Shown: positions 46,273 through 60,112, counted from the stretch's first letter. The stretch is DNA of 64,000 bases from Hymenopus coronatus (GCA_030762935.1 CM060900.1:371621132-371685131), one strand, 5' to 3'. A program made the numbers and translations. The notes: generated by a model not told the origin, from the letters alone.

Positions 46273-47930
46273 TTTTTTTTTAAATTACAGAGATGCTCAT
46301 TTGAAGAATAGTGATGTAAATTGATATAAGTCAAGTTAATCAAGAATGAAGAGTAAACAAATGAACATCACCATATTAAGGTATTTTATTTTCCCTTGTT
46401 TATTCAGAAGCACCGTTATCCTGCACATACAAACTATTGCAAGAACAGCAATAGGTATGTGCCTCAACATACTACATCCTTACCTCTTGTTTATCTACAT
46501 TTCTGTGTAATCATTTTTTCCACTCATTCTAGACCAATATATATTATCTGTGCCTTCAGTGCAATCAGCAGTCTCTTGAGCACCAAGACAAGACTCCAAA
46601 GCGCACATTATTTACATTTTCTCTCCCAAATAAGCTGTAAAAACAAAACAAAATGAATGATACTAACTGAAGCAGACCCAGATTTAAGTAATTTTCTTAA
46701 CATTTATATCCTATTCTTGCATTTTCAACATCCAAAGTTCTGGAAAAGTTAAGTTATACCTCTTAATAGCTTAAGGAGTAAATTTACAATACTAGTGATT
46801 AATTTAAGACAATTTCAAATTAAACAATTTAAATACCCAACAAATACAATACTGACTGCTTAGGATCAGATTAGACAGACGTAAAATATTTATAAAATAA
46901 GTGAGAAAGTTTGTTCATCCTTTTTAGATAAAACTCTTACCCCACTGTACCACTATTGACAACGGTTTATCAACTTTTGCCAACTGTTCTATGAGTAATA
47001 CTACTACATGATTATCGCAACTGATGGAAGATAGTATGATTTCATTCTTTGACTATGTACTGTGCATGTCAATCCATCTTGATGAAATCAAAAAGTAAAA
47101 TGTTTTGAAGGATGCTCATTACTCAGATGAATAAAAGAAACATCAGTGAATGTTGTATCATTATTATTAAATGTGATGACACATTCAGGTACTATTTTCA
47201 TTGATTATGAATAGGGCGCAGATGTTGATGAAATGTCATCTTTTTGTTTTTCAGATAAGAAGATGCCCAGTGGTATAAATATGCATTTCAAGTTGTAACA
47301 AATCAGAATCACACACTTTTTGTTGCATTTTTTCTTTCCAATTTGACTTGAAAAGTCATTATTTCATGTTATTCATCATCTTTAGGACGTTTTTCCCAAT
47401 TTTGGATTTTATATTTTAAATTTAAACAAAATAATATCTTTCATAGCTGAACAAAGCAACTAGCAGTACTGGTAGTCATGTAAAAATAGTCTTTCCAAGA
47501 AACAGACCCAATGCTCTACCTTTGTTCTTCAATACAATTACAAAATTAAATTTAGCATAAGAGTGACATGAATGTTTCAGAGAACACAATAGCTGAGGAC
47601 AAAGACTCGCTGACTTTGTTATACATACTGCATTCCTCCCATGAAAATGAGTCTGGAAGGTAAGCACTTGCATCAGCAACGTGAGCATCATTCTGAGAAA
47701 GATCAACTTCCAAAACAACATCAAGGCTTACTAGTTCTTAGAAAACATGAGTACATGTGCCAGCAATTCTAAATACACCCAAGTGCACTCTGAGATACCA
47801 ACATTGTGCATTGAATTAAATGTATTTATACCATTCTTTAAGAAAATTCTAGGAAATGCTAGTGACAGATGACAGTGGAGTCATAAGGCATGCACCATCA
47901 GTGTAGATAAATCATTCTAATAAAGTAATC
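46273..47930. other. No recognised gene or element
   Basis: AT-rich. Frames at 46396-46656 and 47476-47724 show no motif I can name. Confidence 0.4.
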
Positions 47931-47949
47931 CAATGCAGAAAAATGCTGA

Positions 47950-49400
47950 AAGTTAAAACCAACAAAAAGTGTGCTTTTACATCAGCTAGCAAACGAGTTC
48001 AGGAAACATGTATTTACAACAGATGGAAGTGTTCCATTTTGTAAATTGTGCAATGTTAAAGTAAGTGCTGAAAAACACTTTGTTGTGCAGCAGCACATTG
48101 GACGTGAAAAACATACAAAAGCTGTAAAGAATGCAGTGGTCCCAGGTTCTTCTAGGGCAAATTTCTAACCTCCCCCCAGTAAATCCTCTGCATTTTTCAA
48201 AGAACTCTGTGAAGTGACGGTTAGTGAGAACACTCCATTGAAAAAATTAAGCTAAACGAAGTTACAAGATTTTCTAGAACAGTACACTGGCCATAGCATT
48301 CTCGATGAATCCACACTATGTAAGAACTATCTAAGTCAATGCTATAAAGATACAATGTCAAGAATAAGAAATAATACTGGAGATAGGCAAGTGTTTGTTT
48401 GGATCGATGAAACTACTGATGGCAAAGTTCATTATGTTGCAAATGTGTTTGTGGGAACGCTCGAGATGGATGATCCTGGAAAGATGTTTCTTCTAACAAC
48501 AGACTTCTTGGAGAAGAGCAACCACTCAACAATTTATAAATTGTTTGACCAAGCCCTGCATTTGTTATACCCCCAAGGTGTCCCACATAACATTCTGCTT
48601 TTTGTTACAGATGTCACACTTTACATGATGAAGGCAGCAAAAGCAATATTAGAATTTTACACTAAAATGGCACACATTACACGCGCCTTACACAGGGTAT
48701 CAGAAAAAGCGAGGAAATGCTTCCCTGAAGTGGATAAACTTGTTTCAAATGTGAAGAAAGTGTTTCTCAAAGCTCCTTCAAGAGTTCAACATTTTCATAC
48801 AGAAGCTCCAGACCTACCCTTGTCACCTCAGCCTGTATTAACAGGATGGGGAACATGGATAAATGCAGCTCTACTACTGTATCAACTTCGTGGTCAAGTC
48901 TGTAATTGATAGTTTTGAAGGAGAAGATGCAACTGCAAGAAGAATCTGTCAAGATGCACTATGCAAATCCGATTTACAAGGATCCCTGGCATACATTAAA
49001 AGCAATTTTGCGACCCTTACTGTAACAAATTTTATAGACTAACAAGGAGATCCTATGCTGTTGGTTATTGACAAAGTGCAGCAAGAACTGAAAAACTGTT
49101 AAGGACAAATATGCAAAGTAGTGTGCAACAAACTGAAACTGGTCTTAGAAAAAATGATGGCTACAATATTATGTGCAAAATTTTCAAGATTCTACAAGCT
49201 GAACAATTTGATACAACAATTTTCATTAAATGATCTTGTGAACTGTCACATCAGTAGACATAGATGTAGAACAAAGCTTTTCTGAGTACAGGAATGTTCT
49301 GACACATAATTGCAGAAACTTCACAAAGGAAAATCTTTGAATGACCATGGTTGTTTACTGCAATGCAGAATAAGAAAAGCCTTAAAACTACAGTACAATT
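47950..49400 (+). pseudogene. hAT-like transposase remnant 2
   Basis: The plus-strand frame at 47971 has FCKLCNVKV...HIGREKHTKA, a BED-like Cys2His2 finger. The frame at 48355-48909 has VWIDETTDGKVHYVANVFVG and later PHNILLFVTDV, matching the DUF659-type catalytic start of hAT-like transposases. Near 49250 the C-terminal dimerisation block reads TSVDIDVEQSFS and LTHNCRNFTKENL in broken frames. Stops at 48169, 48907 and others, plus a degraded middle, show it is dead. Ends and target duplications were not found. It differs in sequence from the hAT at 7.5-10 kb. Confidence 0.75.
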
Positions 49401-49449
49401 ACATTCTCTTTTATATTGAGATAATAAATTAATCAATAAATTATTGTAC

Positions 49450-51480
49450 TGTTTATGACTTTTTCAGATACTGGAAATCAAAACAAAGTTATGAATGAAA
49501 AATCTTCAACCACTAACTGTAAATGATCCTAGTGCGTAATAATTATAAAGAGCACCACAGTATAAAATTAGGTACTTACAAATTGTGCTAATGCTATATT
49601 AAATTGTGGTACATGTTTTCATTCTGAAATGTTTGTTTTGGAATGCTTATGGTATAATTTGTTTTATAAAGTTGCGACAAAACTATTTCAAAAATAAAAT
49701 GAAGGTGTCAAATAAAGAAACTCTTTTGATGCTATGTTTTAGAATCTTCTTGGTTTTTTTTGTTTTGTTTTTTAAGGTAATTTTCCCATTAAAATAAAAG
49801 CATTTTATTGTTCATTTTAGGTCATCAACATCAGCTCCCTAGTAATGAAGTTAAAGGGAATCCATTACAACATCCACAAGAATTAATTGATCTGAAGAAT
49901 AAAATGGAAGTTCTCAGGTTTGATAGCATTGACAATTCTGATATCATCTGATGATTCGATTAACAGTGGCAAGTAAGGTTAAGAAACTGTCATGGCAATA
50001 GGAATGAAAATTAGCCGAGCAGGTGATGACTGTTATTTCTTTAATTTCATACTGTATTACTCCACACATAGCAGTAAAGAAAATTGAAGTTGTGGCATAA
50101 GGAGGTCATCTCAGAATGTATAAACAGATACAGAACAAGAAGGCTAAGATTTTCTGAAAAGCTGGGCGAAAATTTAGAAGCGAAAATGAAAGAGGATATT
50201 AGACAAGTGAAAAGAAATAAATGAAGAATAAATAAGTAGGCAACTAAGAAAATTGTGATTTCTACAACAAATATTGAAGTTCTTGCAAGAAATGTGAAAG
50301 AAAAAGATGTTTTTAAATTTATCTAACAATTCAGGGTTAATTTTAATGCAATTGATGGAGGCAACACTCATCATCTGGTATCTAACTGGATATACTGAAT
50401 TACAATATATTATCCTAACATTTAGGTTAGAACTACAATAAACAAAGTTTAAAGACAAAAGCAAGTACATCATGAAATAATAGGAGCAAAAAGATACTTT
50501 CTAAATGCAAATGTATGTGCAATTCTTTCTGAAAGTGTGCGAAAATATGTTTGTAAAACCTTACTGCTCTCTATGCAACTTCCAACATGGTTGATTGCTT
50601 TATGTGGGATGAGTCAATGGGAACAGGGATTCAGTAGAAATCTCTCCTGTGTTGGATCTTCCTTTAGAAGCAAACAAATGGAAAGTAAGTTACATTGTTT
50701 TCTAACGCATGTGGAGGTCAGAACTGAAATGTTAATATGACTACCATATATTTTCATACTGTTAATACCTTAAACATTTCCATGATTTCTTTGAGCCTGA
50801 TCATTCTCAAATGAAAGTGGATTCCATTCATACCAGAACAAAAAGAAAAAAGTAAACTGGATGAAGAAGTGTGGGTCTAATATGGCAAACATAAGATATG
50901 CACCATGTTATTTTAAATAATCATATGATGAACCAGAATTTCACATCCCTTCTATAAGACTCAGAATTAGTCTGAAACAATAGAGTAATTCAAGAGAAGA
51001 GCAGCCATTATCCAACAGCTTATGAAGAACCTCAAGACATTGCACAGAGTAGAAAATAGATTTGTCACAGTAAATAAATTTCATAATAATCAAACATTAC
51101 TTATTTTAACTCAATTAACTATTAAATTGTAATCATTTTAAGAATATCTGGCATTTTAACATCATTTAAGAATATCTGGCTCGCATTAGTTGTGGTAAGG
51201 GGATCACTCTGACATTTGATTTTCTCCCCTAATAAGCTTGGCTTCTTAATAATATGCCTTTATTTTAAGATATATCATTACAGTTAACATACAAGTCTGC
51301 ATCCACTATTGATGTAAATGATGCATTCAATTACTCTTTGCGAACTGTCTTTGTCCATTTTGAATCAAGTTTCCACCATAAATATTGTCATATAGAGTCA
51401 ACCACCAGAGTGGATCACATTAGGCATTAAGACATCATGCATTCAAAAGAGAAAACTCTTCTGCACGATGAGGCACAGCA
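49450..51480. other. Unassigned, possibly decayed retroelement
   Basis: A splice-acceptor-like TTCATTTTAG at 49821 precedes short open sequence, and Glu/Lys-rich broken frames lie at 50100-50330. The frame at 50537-50740 has no recognised motif. Nothing can be named. Confidence 0.3.
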
Positions 51481-51499
51481 GTGATGCTAACCTTATTTA

Positions 51500-53316
51500 C
51501 CATTAAAAAAACCTACTGCAAAATCCTCAAAAGGGTAATTAGACAAGCTAAAGCAATACATTACCAAAAGATTATGGATAAATTAGAAAATAAAGTAAAA
51601 ACTACTACGGATATCCTACAGAGGGAAATCAGGGGAAAATATCCACATTACAACAATATCACTCTGAAAATAATAATGTGGAAATTAAGAATCCCAAAGT
51701 GATAACCAACATGTTGAATAATTTCTATTTAAATGTTACAACAAACCTTAACATCAATCAAGAGGGTAAAGAAGATGCTTTGAAATATTTTTAAGATAAC
51801 TGCCAAACTGAATTTCCAGAATTTAAGCCTACATGTACTATACCATCAGAGAGAGAAAGAATTATCCAAGCATTAAAATCAAATAGCTCAGGACATGATG
51901 AAATATGTAGTAAAGTACTGAAAGCCTGTGCCATGGTAATAAGCAAACCGTTATTCTACCTGTGTAACCAATTCTTAGTAATTGGAAACTTTCCAGAAAC
52001 ACTTACATATGCCACAGTCAAACCACTGTTTAAAAAAGGAGATAAACAAACGGTCACACTACACACCTGTCTGACTTCTATCAACTTTCTCAAAAGATTT
52101 CTGAAAAAGTAATATTCAATAGGTAGTATAATTTCTTTGAATATAATCATACTCTAGTGAAGGAACAGTTTGGTTTCAGGAAAAGTGTATCAACACAAAA
52201 TGCAGCATACATGCCTACAAATGAAAGCACTGAATATTTTGCAACCTTGCCAAGGCATTTGACTATGTTAATCATGATTCTTATAGAAAAACTAATGTTT
52301 TATGGAATAAACAATAACCAATTTATTTGGTAGGAACAGGAAACAAAGGGTTGACATAAAGAATTGGTATCAAAAACAGAGCTCCATGTGGGCAAACATT
52401 AAGCATGGAGTTCCACAGGGATCAATTCTAGTTACCCTTCTTTATATTAACGGCCTCTCCTTAGCAATGAGAAGCATAGCAACCACTGTCCAGTTTACTG
52501 CTGATACTATAGTAGTAGCAAGTGATAACTTACAAAATTTTGTACAAAAATTGAATAATGCATTCAGCACTACACAATTGGTTTAAGACCAATAAACTCA
52601 CTTTATAAATTAACAAATCTAAGGTCTTGAAATTTGCAACACACAATTCAAAAAATCTTGCTCTGCAGATAGGCATTAATAAAGTTGTACTCGACCAAAC
52701 CTCACATATTAAATTCTTAGGTCTTTAGGTTGATATGCATCTAAATTGCAAAGCTCTTATAGAGAACATTATACCTAAGCTAAGATCAGCAATATTTGCT
52801 CTTAGATCATTGAATTCGTCTTGCCTAAGTCATACATTAAAGCCGGTATACTATGCCTATTTTTGTTTGGTAATTAAATATGGTCTTATATTCTGGGGCA
52901 ATTTGTTTGAAAGTAAACAAGTGTTTATATTACAAAAGAGAGCCATCAGAACTATGCACGGCATCAACAATACAGCTCTCTGTAAGGATCTGTTTTAAAT
53001 ACTGAACATTTTGACATTTTCTTTTGAGTACATTTGCATGCTCATGTGTTTCCTCATCAAAAATCAAGAATACTTTGCAAAAAATGTAAATCTACATAAT
53101 ATAAACACTAAACAAAGAATGTAAATACACAAACCAACTGCTCGCTTAACTTGTCACCAAAAAGGAGCATACTATGAATGTGTCAGAATATTCAATGCCC
53201 TTAAATTACTTAAAATTATTATCTTTGGGGAAAATAGAAAGGTACAAATCTGCTCTTAAAAACTATCTATGCAGCAAGGCCTATTACTTGATAAAACAGT
53301 TAATGGATGATCATTA
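51500..53316 (+). pseudogene. LINE reverse transcriptase, second family, decayed
   Basis: Plus-strand pieces in order: KILKRVIRQAKAIHYQKIMD (51530), NQEGKEDALKY (51760), ERIIQALKSNSSGHDEI (51865), LVKEQFGFRKSVSTQNAAYM (52160; RT region) and FDYVNHDS (52260). KHGVPQGSILVTLLYINGL follows at 52397, the conserved GVPQGSxLxPLLF step. The D-D catalytic pair region reads FTADTIVVASDN (FADDT with the first Asp lost). LKPVYYAYFCLVIKYGLIFW follows near 52840, and the C-terminal part ends at a TAA at 53314. It has many stops and shifts and is truncated before the endonuclease. CR1/Jockey-like; clade not settled. No RNase H seen, unlike the LINE at 38-45 kb. Confidence 0.8.
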
Positions 53317-53859
53317 AAATGTCCTCTGCCATAAGGAAATTGTACTGATTATGAATTGCACATATTGTTAGTTGGAATTTCTTAAATTATCTTTAATTGT
53401 CTGGTGTTTTGGCCAGTAGAATTGCATGCTTTTTCTTCCAACTAGTTTTGATCTTGCATGGTATTAAAAGCACTGTTTACTGTTTTTCTAGTATATTGAT
53501 AAACTACATGCATTCGTAGTGGTAAAATATTAGTGGTGGTGGTCAAAATGATTATGTGGCAGTGGGTTTTCTGTATGATGTGCTCAATGTCCCTGATTCT
53601 TGCTCGATGGTGGGACCAAATGAACAAGACAAACCAAAATTGGTTTTAAGTATTTTTAAACTAGTGGGAGCAATATCTTATTGCAAATTATGTGCCATAA
53701 CAAGGAACAGTACAAAATCTAAATTTATTTTTAAAAAAGTAGTGATATAAATAATAAATCTTCAGATTGCCCATGGTAGAAATTAAATTCCAACTGTTAA
53801 GCATAAACTTCAGTTTTAAGTTCACTGGCACGAAACAGAGTCCATCTCTTGTGAAGAAT

Positions 53860-55522
53860 TTATACACTTTCTGAAAACATGAACCGTTTTTGCTGTGCGA
53901 TCTTTGCAAATTGGACTGGAGCAGCTGTTACAATGATGTTGGGTAAATCAGTTTTTCTCTGGGACAGAAGACACATCTTGGCTTTTCCTTTATGTATTCC
54001 TTTGTTATAGTAGTTGGTGATTCAAGGATAACAGCGACAGTTTTTATTATTTGCTTTAGATGAAGTGACATCCTTGGAATACACATTTGTTTCAATAAAC
54101 GTGCTTTCATGAGCATCATACCAAGCTCTGAAAGAAATTTTCTTTGAGGAATCAACTCATTGGTATTGGTCTTGTAATTTTCAGTGCATTTACTCCTGCG
54201 ATACTAGAAGGCTGAAAAATATTGTCAGAGGCCAACAATTACTTCTTCTCAAAACTAAATATGCCGATTTCAGACAACCTACAACATCCATGCCTCCTTT
54301 TGTTAGGTTGTAGAAGGTTAGCATTTCAGGTTTCTTTGCCTCACCCTGTCAGGATCGATGTTATCATTGTGCATGATAGAAATCAGTAGCACATTCTTCT
54401 TCTGCCTCTTCTTCGGCACATAGGAACAAAGAAGATGGCTGCTGTTAGGTTTCAGCCCAAATGCAAACATGCTGTTGGTCACTGGCCTATTTTTTACTGT
54501 AAGAAGCTGTGGAGGAATTTCTGTCTTGTTCTTTTCAAGTGTACCTACTACCCTCAATGAGCGATTGATGTACAGATCATTAGCGAGTGGAACAGAAGCA
54601 AAGTAGTTATCTGTCATTCCACTATTGTCAATTGAACGAATTATTCACAAAACCACATTGCCTGTATCATTTGGGGTTTATATGGTCAAGGTGACTGTTT
54701 TCCAATATATACCTCCATATTGAGAGTGTAAAATGTTCTAGCATCACACTATGCATATATCTTTTATAACATACTTTGTAGGTTTATTTGGAATGTATTG
54801 CCAAATTTGCCATGCCCCTGAATGCTTCCAATATTTCCTCAATTGTAGTGTATGCACTGGCACTATAGCTATTCATGCAGGAATTCACAAAATCCTTAAA
54901 AATTTCCCTGAATGAAGCCAAGTTAGCTTCTTTCTTTCTTTGCACTCTTCTGGCTTTCTCATTGCATCTTATTTCTTGCAGAAGAGTATGGATGCAATGA
55001 AAAAATCTGGTGCAGTCCCATCTGTGGCCCACAGCTTGGCTGTATTTAGATGCTGTGATTTTTTAACTCTAGCAAGATAGAGTACTCCAAAGATGGCCAA
55101 CTTTTCTTCAAAATATGTATTAGGACAATCCCATATAGTGCATAACTGAGCCTGTACCATTATCTCTAATTCCTCATTTGTACATTCCACAATGTGAGCA
55201 ATTACATTATCTGGAAGGAATAATTTCCAACATTCCAGAACTGTGTTTCCATTCTTTGTTGCACCTTTTACACCTGGAAGCTGCTTGATAATATTCTGAC
55301 AAGCAATTTAGCTGGAGGGGCTTTCATCTTTAACCACCTTGTTCCATCTTTCCCAGTTTTGGGTTTGAAAGAGCTGCACTGTCAGAATCACTGCCCGATT
55401 CTTGCTGCATCAAGTACCTACTTAGTATTCAGATTGAGTACCAGATTCAGAGTCTAGACATCTATATGCATATCATGCAACTCTTCCTCAAACCACTTTA
55501 GAACCTGTTCTTCTAAAGCCAT
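53860..55522 (-). pseudogene. piggyBac-type transposase, decayed
   Basis: The minus-strand ATG at 55522 starts MALEEQVLKWFEEELHD. NGNTVLECWKLFLPDNVI and LAIFGVLYLARVKKS with LWATDGTAPDFF (55110-55000) form the N-terminal catalytic region. TIEEILEAFRG (54840) matches the first-Asp block (here Glu-Glu for Asp-Glu). MTDNYFASVPLANDLY (54617) is the second-Asp block (TDNxFxSxPLA). FAFGLKPNSSHLLCSYVPKK and NVLLISIMHND follow, then a C-terminal CVFCPR Cys motif near 53965. At least five breaks. TTAA-flanked ends were not identified. piggyBac enzymes cut and paste at TTAA. Confidence 0.88.
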
Positions 55523-55879
55523 GTTCATAGAAAAGAAAGGGCACTAAGAAATTACGAGATGTTGAAAAAGTATAGAAAGAAAAAATAGAAATACATACAA
55601 ACATGTAATAATATGATGCTGCACCTTACCTTTGTTATGAGCAGAACAGTAGATGTTTGAAAATATTCACAACTAAACAGAGCTGTGCTTCAAAATAAAC
55701 TCTTGTGCATCGATAAAATCAACAAGAAGTGCTATGTTAGCATGACCTCAACTGTTGTTGGCTTCATTTCAACTACTACTGAGAAAAGTAAATGAGGTTT
55801 CGGATATTCTTGCTTTATGTCATGTACATCAAGTGCAAAACAGTGCCATGCAATAACTCCCATGTTAGAAAAATCAGTA

Positions 55880-56719
55880 TTTATGCAGAAAATGGGCCGC
55901 TCAAAAAACTGTATGCAACTAAGTGCAACCGATGGAACTTGTATTTGTTATGAATATTTCTAAGGTTATATTTGGCAGTCAAGCTTGGTGTTTTATTTTA
56001 AACAAATTTGTGTGCTTGTTGGAATGGTTGGTATTTTATGCATATGAGGAATATTTACCAAATAATTATACATAAGGAGTATTATATAAATAATAAATAG
56101 TTTCATACTGTTCAGAAACATATTTCTCCACCAACTACCACTACAATAGAAAATTAGAAACATAAATTTATATACACACACCAGCCTTAACCGAATTGCA
56201 ACTAACCTCATGCTAAATTTGAAAACCACAGGACCCAGAGGTTTTGCCTACATAAAAAAAAAAAAAAAATAATAATAATAAAGAACTTGCAGAGACATAC
56301 TCCTCCACCAACTACTATAGTCACACTAACCGGTGAATTATTCCCATAAGTTCTCACGACACGGTAATCCTGCCAAGAGTGACATATGACACTCTTGCAT
56401 ACCAATAGTTACAGAGTTTTCTGCTAGCAACGAAACCAGGCTTTCTCATCATAAGTCCAGTTTTTATGCAAGCATTTCAGCATATACACATTATAAGAGC
56501 AATATTATTCATATAATACTAGTTTATGTATAATTATTTGGTAAATATCCATCGTATATACAAGAAACCATCGTTTCTTCATGCACACATATTTGTCTAT
56601 AGTAAAAAAAACCAAGCTTGACTGGCAAATAAAACCTTTGAAATTGCCATCACAAATACAAGATCAATCAATCGCACAGTTTCATTCAATTTTTTGAGCG
56701 GCCCAAGTTCTACATAATA
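55880..56719. mobile_element. Long-TIR foldback element A
   Basis: The left end ttatgcagaaaatgggccgc (55881) and the right end (minus strand ttatgtagaacttgggccgc, from 56718) begin inverted arms of about 260 bp. Both arms also share tatttaccaaataattatac. TA lies at both outer edges, consistent with a TA target. The centre has no transposase. It is probably a MITE of a Tc1/mariner-like family. Frames inside (56229-55993, 56405-56208) are not genes. Confidence 0.8.
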
Positions 56720-57770
56720 ACCAAAAAATCTAACAATACGTCTATTTTTAATAATACCATTTCCAACATTGTTTGGTTTGTATTTCTATATTAATTCCAT
56801 TTGAATGGTATTTAGAGATAACAGTTGATGAATTGTTAGCTCTACTTCAATTTTAATGAAAAAATAAACAATTCAGAGCAAGTTATTGTTAGTAATGCAA
56901 GCAATTCCAAATTTAAAAAAAAAAATTTAATTTGGGGGATATAAGTTGTTCATTGTTTAATTATTAAGATATAGGGATTACCCTTTTTTAAAAAAAATAG
57001 GGGTAGTATCAACAAGATACCTTACAATTTATAAAGGACACATCTTGCACAAGATACAGAAAAAACAGACTAAATTTTAGGAGAAGTTTCAGAATAAAAA
57101 TCATTGCTCAGGTTTTCCACTATATACTGCTGTATTTAAATTTCTTTATTTTTGTCAAGTTCTTAAAGTTTCTCTAGATAACTCTCCATAACAATAATGC
57201 CTTAATGTTGATCTATTTCACCAAAGTTAACGTAATTATCCTAAGCTTCAAATTTTGCCAGTTCAAGTTTTAGTACAGTAATGCCAGAACAGGCAAAGTT
57301 CATGTCAGTCTGGAAAAATGTATACACTCAAATAGTTCAATTAATTTTCACACAAGTTATGCTTCTTACAGTCAGTAAAATTCCTACTGACCTAGCAATA
57401 TCTTAGGAATTGCCTTTGGTTTAGGGTATGAGGAATGTATCTAAATGCAAAACTTTAAGGCCAAAGAGGTATCTGTATGTAACATTTTAGTTAATAAGTT
57501 CTTAAATTGCACTGGAGTAATTAAAGAGTGAAGCTATGCAACAATAGGAAATCAAATGCATTTTGATATTTCAACAATTAGACCTGTTAAAAAATGTGAT
57601 AAAGTATGTTTATTGTGAGCACAAAACTTAAAATGGCTATATCTCAAAACAATGATTTTGAAGTTATGTCTGTCTGAACCTAAGCAGTCAATATCATGGT
57701 AAAAAACAACTGGATTTGAAAGTGTTGAAAATATTAACATATCCACTGAAATTTGAAATCCACTGGATTG
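56720..57770. other. No recognised gene or element
   Basis: AT-rich with short A and T runs. No motif or terminal repeat noticed. Confidence 0.4.
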
Positions 57771-57774
57771 GCGA

Positions 57775-58530
57775 GGTTATTTGCTTCCTATAGGGATTAG
57801 CTTCACAAATCCCTTGGGTATGCCCTGTCCTGGCTTCGCTCAACTGCAACTACTCCTCTCTTCTACTTCTAAAGAGCATCCCTTGGCTATGCTTTCCAAA
57901 AGATCATTTGGGATTTAGCTTCACAGATCCCTTGGCTAGGCCCTGTCATGCTTACACAGTGGCGATTGAGCACCCCTTGGCTACACTTTGCAGCTCAGGG
58001 CCCTAAAAATGTATAACAGACTAGTAAGTAACTACAAAGGGCTCTAATTACAGAATAACAAAAGTACAGACCATGTATGGAAGTAGGTGAATTATCATTA
58101 CCATTCTGCCGCTGTGCTTTTAGCATTAGAACATTTTCAACAAGAATGTTAAAAACATTGTAACATTACCTAAGAGAGATACACTCCCACAACCGTTTGT
58201 CTTCATAGTCTTGTTTCACATTTTTGACATAGTATCCTTCCTCATACATAGGATTCGAATCAACAGAGGGATGGGAGGATTCGCCCTATCATTAAATAAT
58301 GTATTATTTGTTAGTTACACCAATTGGCATTACTTTAATACCTGATGTGGATTTGGTACTTTTGTTATTCTGTCATTAGAGCCACTTTGTAGTTACTGGT
58401 CTATTAAAAACGTTTAGGACCATAAGTCGTAAAGCATAGCAAGAGATGCTTTTCTATAAGTAGAGAACTGGAGCAGTTACGGCCGACAACAGGGTGTAGC
58501 CCAGGGATCTGTGAAGCTAAAACCTCAACA
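57775..58530. mobile_element. Foldback element E (MITE-like)
   Basis: The left arm (about 57775-58085) and right arm (about 58335-58525) are imperfect inverted repeats. For example, ctaattacagaataacaaaa (58045) pairs with the reverse of cttttgttattctgtcatta (58357), and tagcttcacaaatccc (57798) with gggatctgtgaagcta (58503). The left arm contains an internal partial duplication of the tagcttcacagatcccttgg block (57917) and four variants of cccttggctatgc. No coding capacity. The outer ends are approximate. Confidence 0.7.
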
Positions 58531-58577
58531 ATCTGGTGCATTTCACATCTACTAACAATGTTTTCAACACTTTAGTT

Positions 58578-59363
58578 TTTATGCAGAACTTGGGTCATTC
58601 TAAAAATCGAATTAAACTGAGTGCAATTGATTTATCTTTTATTCGTGATGACGATTTCAAAGGTTTTTGGTTTGTTTATTACAGACAAATTCGTATGCAT
58701 GCTGGAACGGTTGGTATTTTACGTATATGACTGATATTTACCACATAATTATACCTAAACGAATATTATATGAATAATACATGGTTTTATAATGTGTATA
58801 TGCTGAACTGCTTGCATGAAAACTGGGTTTATAATGAAAAGGCTTAGCTTTGTTGCTAGCGGAAAACTATTGGTATGCAAGAACGTCATACGTCGCTCTT
58901 GGCAGGATTACCGCGTCGTAAGAACCCGTAGCAATAATTCACCGGTTAATGTGTCTATAGTAGTGAGTGGAGGAATATGTTTGCGAGTTCTTTTTTTTTT
59001 TTTTTCTTCTTTCTTTCTTTCTTTAATCTGTTTATTATTTACAAGTTGGGCCGCTAACTCTCTCCGCTGCGACTTATGCCAGTTTTGCACTCTAACGGGA
59101 CCGGTGTGGTTAGAGAGGGATTATGAGTGGGGAGATGGTTTAAAAAACTAATGTTGTATCCATTGCGCTGTTAGGAGTTGTTGGAAATATTGAAAATGAG
59201 GTGCTACTACGATATAAAATTAGAAACATAAATTTATATACACACACTAACCTAAACGGATTGGAACCTAACCTCGCGCTAAATTTGAAATCCACAGGCT
59301 TTTAAATTGTCATCATAAATACAAAGTTTCATTCGATTTTAGAGTGGCCGAAGTTCTGTATAA
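58578..59363. mobile_element. Long-TIR foldback element B
   Basis: Same family as A: left end ttatgcagaacttgggtcat (58579), and the right end on the minus strand reads ttatacagaacttcggcc (from 59362). The segment 58580-59000 is the reverse complement of 56281-56718, including ctcttggcaggattaccgc (58899) against gcggt-like acggtaatcctgccaagag (56361). It carries a T-rich/TTTC tract at 58992-59025. The right part (59211-59290) repeats 56145-56235 in direct orientation. Confidence 0.75.
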
Positions 59364-59775
59364 TAAAATTCACTGAAGAGCTGTATCTGCGTGAAACATA
59401 CTTGTCATACATCAGCACAGCGTCTAGCGACATATGCCGGTGTTGCATTTCACAACACTGTTCGCCTGCCGCCGACAATGAAACTCAGGTTTTAGGCACT
59501 TTAGTGTGTAGTATTATTATATATTTACATTGCAAAAGTACTTCTTTATTTATATTCTACTCCTTCTAGGCAGCATACTTCATAAATATTCACAAAAAAG
59601 GATCGCTATGTGCACGCAATAAATTAGCGCTGAACTTAATTACGGAGCTTTTCCGATAAAAAAAATTGTTGAAAACGTAACAAGTATAAACCAAACTTAC
59701 AGTCAAACCACAATTAGTTTAATTTCTAGAGGGGCCCAAGTTCTCTATAATTTGTTTCTGTAATGGTTTTCAAAT

Positions 59776-60112
59776 TTAGTGCGAGGTTAGGTTCCAATCG
59801 GTAAAGGTTAGTGTCTATATAAATTTAGGTTTCTAATTTTCTATTGTGGTAGTGGTTGGCCGAGGAATGTTTCTGAACATTATAAAACCATTTGCTATTT
59901 ATATAATACTCGTTTATATATAATTATTTGGTAAATATCCGTCACATACGCAAAATATCAACCGTTTCAGTATGCTCACAAATTTGTGTATAATAAAGGA
60001 AACGACGCTTGACCTCCAAATAAAAACCTTGAAATCGTCATCACAAACAAAAGTTCCATCGATCGCACTTTAATTTCATTCGATTTGTTGAGCGGCCCGT
60101 CTTCTGCATAAT
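59776..60112. mobile_element. Foldback family, third (partial) copy
   Basis: The right end gagcggcccgtcttctgcat (60090) and the interior are the reverse complement of element A's left half, including the gtgcgaggttaggttccaat block (59779) against the taacctcatgctaaatttg block in A (56202). A left terminus was not clearly found; ggggcccaagttctctataa near 59733 may be a rearranged end. The three copies within 4.3 kb form a cluster. Confidence 0.65.

Noticed and set aside
58816..59151. 111-codon plus-strand frame
   Set aside because: It lies in the arm of foldback element B; the same sequence recurs inverted in element A, and no motif is present.
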